Below are positions 58,677 to 64,000 of a stretch of DNA of 64,000 bases, piece after piece. Location: NCBI GenBank assembly GCA_023387735.1, contig JAEWHP010000031.1:62001-126000 (forward strand). Direction: 5' to 3'. Origin of the DNA: Pseudomonadota bacterium (GTDB lineage: Bacteria; Pseudomonadota; Alphaproteobacteria; Rhizobiales; Xanthobacteraceae). Position 1 is the stretch's first letter. Each line of letters opens with the position of its first letter. The notes below the pieces were generated by a model. The model saw only the letters and a list, made by a program, of their open reading frames with translations. It made no database searches and was not told the origin of the DNA. The position numbers were made by a program, and so were the translations under genes.

Positions 58677-60098
58677 TTACGTCGTGGCGTAGGGCGCAAA
58701 GCGGGATCGTGTTTCGTCGATTCGCAGCGCCCGGCCGATCGGCGGAAAGGCGCGCTGCGCGCAATCCGGACGCTCGCAGACCTTGCAGCCCATCCCGATC
58801 GGCGTCGCATTCGAGGTCCTGAGATTGATGCCTTGCGAATACACCACGCGCTCGGCATGCCGCACGTCGCAGCCAAGCGCGATCGCGAACGTCTTGGTCG
58901 GCGCACCATATTTGCCCCGCGCGTGCGACACCGAACGAGCGATCCAGAGATAGGTTCGCTCGTCCGGCATGCGCGCGAGTTGCGTCAGGATGCGTCCGGG
59001 GCTCGCGAATGCCTCATAGACGTTCCAGAGCGGACAGGTGCCGCCGACCCGCGAGAAGTGAAAATCGGTCGCCGATTGCCGCTTCGAGATGTTTCCGGCG
59101 CGATCGACGCGGATGAAGAAGAACGGCACGCCGCGGGCGCCCTGGCGCTGCAGCGTGCTCAGCCGGTGACAGACGGTCTCGAAGCCGACGCCGAACTCGT
59201 AGCCCAGCAGCTCGATGTCATAGCCGCGGGTCTCAGCCGCCGCCAGCAGCCGCCCATACGGCATGATCAGCGCGCCGGCGAAATAGTTGGCAAGCCCGAT
59301 GCGCGCAAGCCCGCGCGCCTCGTGACTTCTAAATCCGGCGCCATCGACCAGATCGGTCAATTCCCGATCGAACGCCAGCATTGCGATCTGCGTTCCAAGC
59401 TGAAAGGCACGCTGGCCCGGCCGCAGGCCGGGCGCCAGATAAAGCGTACTGGTCCGTGAGTCGAATTTCCGTTCATTGCCCGACGGCAGATCGTCGATCG
59501 CCTCGAGCACCAGCTTGACCCCGTGACGGTCAGCCAGATAGGCCGCGAGCGCGGTGTCCATCCGCCCGATCGGAAAGTCCATCGCCTGCGCGAGCGCTTC
59601 GGCGGCTTCGTCGAGCTCGGCGATGTAGTTGTGACGGAGATAGAAGAAGTCGCGCACTTCCTCGAACGGTGTCGACGGCAGCACCGGCACGTCCGATTGC
59701 CGGTCCTCGCCCAGCCTCGCCGCCAGCAATCCGGCCTGCTCGATGGACTGGCGGTATTTTCGATGGATCGTCACCAGCGCCCTCCCCACCGCCGGCATGT
59801 TCATGGTCAGTTCGCGGAGCTCGACGGCTGCGATGGTTTCGCCGAAGGCCGCATCCGACAGCGCCTCGCGCAAATCGGAAATCAGCCGCGCCTCGTCGTC
59901 CTCGGAGAACACCTGCAGGTCGAGCCCGAACGCGGTGTTGAGGGCCAGCAGCACCTGCACCGTCAGCGGCCGCTGGTTGTTTTCGAGCTGGTTGAGGTAG
60001 CTCAGCGAGATGCCGAGCCGTTGCGCCAGCGCGGCCTGGGTCAGGTGCTGCTCCTCGCGCAGGCGCTTCAGCCGCAGTCCCATGAACGCTTTCTTCAT
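58677..60098 (-). CDS. ScfR/PccR-type short-chain acyl-CoA transcriptional regulator
   Basis: The 473-residue regulator has an N-terminal XRE HTH (about 8-60: LRLKRLREEQHLTQAALAQR, GISLSYLNQLENNQRPLTVQ). A middle ImmA/IrrE-like region lacks HExxH (AFQLGTQIAMLAFDREL), and a DUF2083 ligand domain covers about 310-465. The tail has Cys438, Cys441 and Cys446 (GCKVCERPDCAQ). Members such as PccR and RamB sense short-chain acyl-CoAs and control propionyl-CoA or acetate metabolism. It is divergent from the thioesterase-prpDCB unit, with TTTGCAAA sites between them. Confidence 0.9.
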   Translation of the reverse strand: MKKAFMGLRLKRLREEQHLTQAALAQRLGISLSYLNQLENNQRPLTVQVLLALNTAFGLDLQVFSEDDEARLISDLREALSDAAFGETIAAVELRELTMNMPAVGRALVTIHRKYRQSIEQAGLLAARLGEDRQSDVPVLPSTPFEEVRDFFYLRHNYIAELDEAAEALAQAMDFPIGRMDTALAAYLADRHGVKLVLEAIDDLPSGNERKFDSRTSTLYLAPGLRPGQRAFQLGTQIAMLAFDRELTDLVDGAGFRSHEARGLARIGLANYFAGALIMPYGRLLAAAETRGYDIELLGYEFGVGFETVCHRLSTLQRQGARGVPFFFIRVDRAGNISKRQSATDFHFSRVGGTCPLWNVYEAFASPGRILTQLARMPDERTYLWIARSVSHARGKYGAPTKTFAIALGCDVRHAERVVYSQGINLRTSNATPIGMGCKVCERPDCAQRAFPPIGRALRIDETRSRFAPYATT

Positions 60099-60110
60099 CT
60101 CGCCCTCGAC

Positions 60111-60200
60111 TTTGCAAACTTTGCAAACATGCGAAAAACCTTCGCAAGACTACGCTTTATCAGCCATTTTAAAGCGATTGCAGTTGCGGATATTTGCGAA
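60111..60200. promoter_or_regulatory. ScfR-type operator cluster in the divergent promoter region
   Basis: TTTGCAAA occurs twice, at 60111-60118 and 60120-60127, one base apart. TGCGAA (60130-60135) and TTCGCA (60141-60146) form an inverted repeat beside it, and TTTGCGAA recurs at 60193-60200, just before the thioesterase gene. TTTGCAAA-type sites are, as I recall, the binding motif of PccR. The cluster would allow autoregulation and control of the methylcitrate genes. Confidence 0.7.
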
Positions 60201-60235
60201 CCGACGACGGAAATTCAAGCCGTCCGGAGTTCGCG

Positions 60236-60649
60236 ATGCGTCCTGACGCCACGAAAATAAGCCTTACCGACGTGGTGTTTCCCGACCGCGCCAATCATTA
60301 CGGCACGCTGTTCGGCGGCCATGCGCTGCACCTGATGGGCAAGGCGGCGTTCATCGCCGCCACACGCCACACACGCCAGCACGTGGTGATGGCATCCACG
60401 GACCGCATCACGTTCGCCGAGCCGGTCCGTCTGGGCGACCTGATCGAATGCGTCGCCCACATCACCCGCGTCGGCCGCTCATCGATGACGGTCGCCGTCG
60501 ACCTCATGCACGAAGAGGCGCTTGGCGGACAACGCCGCGCGGCCGTTCACGGCACGTTTGAAATGGTCGCAGTCGACACCAACGGACGACCGACACCGAT
60601 TTCCATCGCCCGACATAGCAACGACGTTCAAGAGGAAGCCGTTACGTGA
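60236..60649 (+). CDS. Acyl-CoA thioesterase, hotdog fold (YciA type)
   Basis: ATG 60236 with GGAG 7 nt upstream gives 137 residues. The hotdog core shows FPDRANHYGTLFGGHALHLM with the catalytic Asn/Asp region typical of YciA-like enzymes, and the VMASTDRITFAEPVRLGDLI strand block. It hydrolyses acyl-CoAs, here probably short-chain ones such as propionyl-CoA or methylcitrate-cycle intermediates. It is the first gene of the unit, and its stop overlaps the prpD GTG by 4 nt. Confidence 0.88.
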   Translation: MRPDATKISLTDVVFPDRANHYGTLFGGHALHLMGKAAFIAATRHTRQHVVMASTDRITFAEPVRLGDLIECVAHITRVGRSSMTVAVDLMHEEALGGQRRAAVHGTFEMVAVDTNGRPTPISIARHSNDVQEEAVT

Positions 60650-62190
60650 AGCATCACAAGGTCCGCACCTACAAATCCGCCGAACGGCTCGACCGCGCCG
60701 ATCAACTCGCCTGGAAGATCGCAGCGGTTGCCGCCGATCCGGTACGCATCGAGGACGAGGTCGCCGAGATGATCGGCAACCGCATCATCGACAACGCCGC
60801 CGTCGCCGCCGCTTCGGTTGCGCGGCATCCGGTCGTTACCGCGCGGGCGCAAGCCGAGGCACATCCGCAGGCCCAGGGCGCAACCATCTTCGGGCTGCCA
60901 GGTGGCCAGCGTTATCAGCCGGAATGGGCGGCATGGGCCAATGGCGTCGCGGTCCGCGAACTCGATTTCCACGATACGTTCCTGGCCGCAGACTATTCCC
61001 ATCCCGGCGACAACATCCCGCCGGTGCTGGCGGTGGCCCAGCATTGCGGATCGTCGGGAGAGGATCTGCTGCGCGGGCTGGCCGCGGCCTACGAGATCCA
61101 GGTCGATCTGGTGAAGGGCATCTGCCTGCATGAGCACAAGATCGACCATATCGCCCATCTCGGCCCCTCGGCTGCGGCCGGCATCGGCGCGCTGCTTGGG
61201 CTGCCGGTTGAGACGATCTATCAGGCGGTGCAGCAGGCGCTTCACGTCACCACCACGACGCGGCAATCGCGCAAGGGCGAGATTTCAAGCTGGAAGGCCT
61301 ATGGGCCGGCTTTCGCGGGCAAGATGGCCATCGAAGCAGTCGACCGCGTCATGCGCGGCGAAGGCGCGCCGTCACCGGCCTATGAGGGCGAGGACGGCTT
61401 CATCGCCTGGCTGCTCGGCGGCCCGAACGCGGAATACATCGTGCCGCTGCCCGAGAAAGGCGAACTGAAGCGCGCGATCCTCGATACCTATACCAAGGAA
61501 CATTCGGCCGAATATCAGAGCCAGGCGCTGATCGATCTCGCCCGCAGGCTGGGGCCGAAGATCGGCAACCTCGCAAGCGTGGAAAGCATCGTCATCCATA
61601 CCAGCCACCACACCCATTTCGTGATCGGCACCGGCGCCAACGATCCGCAGAAGATGGATCCGAAGGCCAGCCGCGAAACGCTCGATCACTCCATCATGTA
61701 CATCTTCGCCGTCGCGCTCGAAGACGGCGGCTGGCATCACGAAAAATCCTACGCGCCGGAACGCGCGGGCCGGCCCGCAACGATCGAGCTCTGGCGCAAG
61801 ATTTCGACGGTCGAAGACCCCGAATGGACGCGGCGCTATCACAGCCACGATCCACGAGAGAAGGCCTTCGGCGGCCGCGTCGTCGTTACGCTCAAGGGCG
61901 GATCGACCGTCAGCGACGAGATCGCGGTCGCCGACGCGCACCCGCTGGGCGCCCGACCGTTCAAGCGGCCGGATTACATCCGCAAGTTTCGGTCGCTGGC
62001 GGATGGCGTGATTTCCCTTGCAGAGCAGGACCGCTTCATCGCCGCGGTCGAGCGGCTGCCATCACTTCGGGCCGGTGAGCTTTCCGAGCTGACATTTACC
62101 GTCGAACCGTCGCGGCTCCGCGCCGCTGCCTCGCACGGCATTTTCGACTGGCCTGCTGAAACGCAAAACTCGCAGCAAGCACGTGCTTAG
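60646..62190 (+). CDS. prpD: 2-methylcitrate dehydratase
   Basis: The 514-residue MmgE/PrpD protein has a GTG start at 60646 overlapping the thioesterase stop. Key stretches are VRELDFHDTFLAADYSHPGD and KIDHIAHLGPSAAAGIGALL (helical core), then TTTTRQSRKGEISSWKAYGP and IVIHTSHHTHFVIGTGANDP. It dehydrates 2-methylcitrate to 2-methyl-cis-aconitate in the methylcitrate cycle, which clears propionyl-CoA. The length is normal. It is followed by prpC after 10 nt. Confidence 0.93.
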   Translation: MKHHKVRTYKSAERLDRADQLAWKIAAVAADPVRIEDEVAEMIGNRIIDNAAVAAASVARHPVVTARAQAEAHPQAQGATIFGLPGGQRYQPEWAAWANGVAVRELDFHDTFLAADYSHPGDNIPPVLAVAQHCGSSGEDLLRGLAAAYEIQVDLVKGICLHEHKIDHIAHLGPSAAAGIGALLGLPVETIYQAVQQALHVTTTTRQSRKGEISSWKAYGPAFAGKMAIEAVDRVMRGEGAPSPAYEGEDGFIAWLLGGPNAEYIVPLPEKGELKRAILDTYTKEHSAEYQSQALIDLARRLGPKIGNLASVESIVIHTSHHTHFVIGTGANDPQKMDPKASRETLDHSIMYIFAVALEDGGWHHEKSYAPERAGRPATIELWRKISTVEDPEWTRRYHSHDPREKAFGGRVVVTLKGGSTVSDEIAVADAHPLGARPFKRPDYIRKFRSLADGVISLAEQDRFIAAVERLPSLRAGELSELTFTVEPSRLRAAASHGIFDWPAETQNSQQARA

Positions 62191-62200
62191 GGAGGAACAG

Positions 62201-63373
62201 ATGACGGACGCGAAGCCAGCACCCAAGAAATCCGTGGCGCTCTCCGGCGTCGTCGCCGGCAACACCGCGCTTTGCAGCGTCGGCCGCAGCGGCAACGATT
62301 TGCACTATCGCGGCTACGACATCCTCGATGTCGCAGGCGTCTGCGAGTTCGAGGAGATCGCGCATCTGCTCGTGCACGGCAGCCTGCCGACCCGCGCCGA
62401 GCTTGCCAACTACAAGGTCAGGCTGAAATCGCTGCGCGGCCTGCCGCGCGCGGTGCTGAACACGCTGGAACAACTGCCGGCGGCGGCGCACCCGATGGAC
62501 GTGATGCGATCCGGCGTCTCGGCGCTTGGCTGCGTGCTGCCGGAAAGCCACGACCACAATACGCCCGGCGCCCGCGACATCGCCGACCGCCTGATGGCCT
62601 CGCTCGGCTCGATGCTGCTTTACTGGCATCATTACGCGCATAACGGCCGCCGCATCGAGGTGGAGACCGGCGATGACTCGATCGGCGGACACTTCCTTCA
62701 CCTGCTGCATGGCAAGCCGCCGTCGGCGTCACACGAACGCGCGATGCATACCTCGCTCAACCTCTATGCCGAGCACGAATTCAATGCCTCGACGTTCACC
62801 GCGCGCTCGATCGCCGGCACCGGCGCCGACATGTATTCGGCGGTCACGGGCGCGATCGGCGCACTGCGTGGACCCAAGCATGGCGGGGCTAACGAGGTCG
62901 CGTTCGAGGTGCAGAAGCGCTACGCCGACCCTGATGAAGCCGAGGCCGATATCCGCCGGCGGATCGCGGCCAAGGAAGTCGTGATCGGCTTCGGCCATCC
63001 CGTCTATACGATCGCAGATCCCCGCAACAAGGTGATCAAGCAGGTCGCGCATCAGCTCAGTGCCGAGAGCGGCAGCATGCGCATGTTCGCGATCGCCGAC
63101 CGCATCGAGACTGTCATGGCCGAAGCCAAGCGCATGTTCGCCAACCTGGACTGGTTCAGCGCCGTCTCCTACCACGCGATGGGGGTGCCGACGGCGATGT
63201 TCACGCCGCTATTCGTCATCTCACGCACTTCCGGCTGGGCCGCCCACGTCATCGAACAGCGGATCGACAGCAAGATCATCCGGCCGGCGGCGAACTATGT
63301 CGGCCCCGAAAATCGCGCCTTCATCCCGCTCGATGCACGCGAGCAGGCCCCCTCGCCGATGCGCGCGGCATAG
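62201..63373 (+). CDS. prpC: 2-methylcitrate synthase
   Basis: ATG 62201 with GGAGG 5 nt upstream gives 390 residues. The citrate-synthase fold shows VAGNTALCSVGRSGNDLHYR and GYDILDVAGVCEFEEIAHLL. The catalytic His lies in RGPKHGGANEVAFEV, with EFNASTFTARSIAGTGADMY before it and VIGFGHPVYTIADPRN later. It condenses propionyl-CoA with oxaloacetate. Short (less than 400 aa) length and the operon partners favour PrpC over housekeeping citrate synthase. Confidence 0.92.
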   Translation: MTDAKPAPKKSVALSGVVAGNTALCSVGRSGNDLHYRGYDILDVAGVCEFEEIAHLLVHGSLPTRAELANYKVRLKSLRGLPRAVLNTLEQLPAAAHPMDVMRSGVSALGCVLPESHDHNTPGARDIADRLMASLGSMLLYWHHYAHNGRRIEVETGDDSIGGHFLHLLHGKPPSASHERAMHTSLNLYAEHEFNASTFTARSIAGTGADMYSAVTGAIGALRGPKHGGANEVAFEVQKRYADPDEAEADIRRRIAAKEVVIGFGHPVYTIADPRNKVIKQVAHQLSAESGSMRMFAIADRIETVMAEAKRMFANLDWFSAVSYHAMGVPTAMFTPLFVISRTSGWAAHVIEQRIDSKIIRPAANYVGPENRAFIPLDAREQAPSPMRAA

Positions 63374-63383
63374 GGAGAGGGCC

Positions 63384-64000
63384 ATGCCATACCTCGTCGC
63401 ATCGGATCATCCGCAGGAGAGCGCCGGCCGCCGCTTTCGCACGCTGCTGCAGCGGCCCGGCATCCTGCGCCTCCCCGGAGCGCATAACGGAATGTCGGCA
63501 CTGCAGGCTCGGGCGGCCGGCTTCGAGGCGCTGTATCTGTCCGGCGCCGCCATGACCGCATCGATGGGACTGCCGGACCTCGGCGTCATCACGGTCGACG
63601 AGGTCGCGTTCTTCGTGCGCCAGATCGCCCGCGCAGCAAGCCTGCCGCTGCTGGTGGACGGCGATACCGGATATGGCGAAGCGCTCAACGTCATGCACAT
63701 GGTCCGCGTCTTCGAGGAAGCCGGCGCCGGCGCCGTTCATCTCGAGGATCAGTTGCTGCCCAAGAAATGCGGCCACCTCAACGACAAGAGACTGGCCGAT
63801 GCGCACGACATGGCTGCCAAAGTCGCAGCCGCCGCCAAGGCGCGCCGCGATCTCGTCGTCATCGCACGAACGGATGCAGCCGCCAGCGAAGGCCTCGACG
63901 GCGCCGTCGCGCGTGCCAGGCTCTATATGGAAGCCGGCGCCGACGCGATTTTCCCCGAAGCGCTCAACACCGCCGAGATGTTCCGCGCCTTCGCCGAGCG
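63384..64000 (+). CDS. prpB: 2-methylisocitrate lyase, partial at the window end
   Basis: ATG 63384 follows AGGGAGAGG, 10 nt after the prpC stop, and the frame is open to the window end (205 codons of about 290). It reads LRLPGAHNGMSALQARAAGF, LYLSGAAMTASMGLPDLGVI, LLVDGDTGYGEALNVMHMVR and QLLPKKCGHLNDKRLAD. This includes the isocitrate-lyase superfamily catalytic KKCGH motif. It cleaves 2-methylisocitrate to pyruvate and succinate, the last step of the methylcitrate cycle. Confidence 0.93.
   Translation, partial: MPYLVASDHPQESAGRRFRTLLQRPGILRLPGAHNGMSALQARAAGFEALYLSGAAMTASMGLPDLGVITVDEVAFFVRQIARAASLPLLVDGDTGYGEALNVMHMVRVFEEAGAGAVHLEDQLLPKKCGHLNDKRLADAHDMAAKVAAAAKARRDLVVIARTDAAASEGLDGAVARARLYMEAGADAIFPEALNTAEMFRAFAE

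Noticed and set aside
1..64000. tRNA, rRNA, integrase or insertion-sequence genes
   Set aside because: Searched for by eye on both strands; no cloverleaf, rRNA block, DDE/tyrosine recombinase motif or terminal inverted repeat pair was recognised. A tRNA-finding program could overturn this.

Overview
The window reads as chromosome of a Bradyrhizobium-like alphaproteobacterium (order Hyphomicrobiales). Reasons: high GC; small alphaproteobacterial families (GapR/DUF2312, DUF1244, YdcH/DUF465, DUF3072, DUF1036, aa3-type oxidase subunit IV); three-subunit PntAA/PntAB/PntB transhydrogenase; GAAC-N7-GAAC LexA boxes; EcfG-like stress promoters; and intergenic palindromes of the kind that litter Bradyrhizobium genomes. 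No tRNA, rRNA, CRISPR array, integrase or intact insertion sequence was seen.

Layout. 1-2.7 kb is accessory: the N-terminal part of a glycine-rich tandem-repeat protein, an overlapping operon of three tiny genes behind a triple-GAAC LexA site, and a DUF3072 gene. 2.7-8.3 kb holds small metabolic and stress genes (YdhR-like protein, amidohydrolase, YciE/YciF-like protein, transglutaminase, class III cyclase, an internally deleted dehydrogenase, a VOC protein). 8.3-9.3 kb is a gene-free stretch with a strongly structured repeat element. 9.3-15.5 kb carries two incomplete ABC transporters: a sugar-type binding protein with two permeases but no ATPase, and a convergent potGHI set with no binding protein. 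15.7-25.8 kb has HbpS-like, TTC38-like, GlpD, PAS-GGDEF-EAL, FAD oxidoreductase, DUF465 and GGDEF genes plus a second LexA box. 26-36.6 kb is core: purEK, aqpZ, rpsU, a TPR lipoprotein, a Ca2+/H+ antiporter, pntB-pntAB-pntAA and an oxidase subunit IV. 36.6-41.3 kb has an AbrB-Doc toxin-antitoxin pair, an intradiol dioxygenase, oligoendopeptidase F and an XRE-regulator pair. 41.4-54 kb has TerC, an NtrC-type regulator, an L,D-transpeptidase, a DUF882 peptidase, gapR, DUF1244, DUF1036-pyk, OsmC, a TetR regulator and a GT87-like membrane protein.

The last 10 kb is the most coherent. A cobalamin riboswitch precedes nrdA-nrdB, so this B12-independent ribonucleotide reductase is probably switched off when B12 is plentiful. 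Its NrdB has Phe where the radical Tyr should be and Glu as first metal ligand, the signature of class Ic (Mn/Fe) enzymes. Next to it an ScfR/PccR-type regulator is divergent from thioesterase-prpD-prpC-prpB, a methylcitrate route for propionyl-CoA, with TTTGCAAA operator-like sites between them. B12 also governs the alternative methylmalonyl-CoA route for propionyl-CoA, so the two neighbouring units may share a B12-limitation logic; that link is inference.

Several real genes are shorter than ordinary ORF cut-offs or run off the window: the glycine-rich protein, 28-aa and 44-aa proteins, the 50-aa oxidase subunit IV, and prpB.
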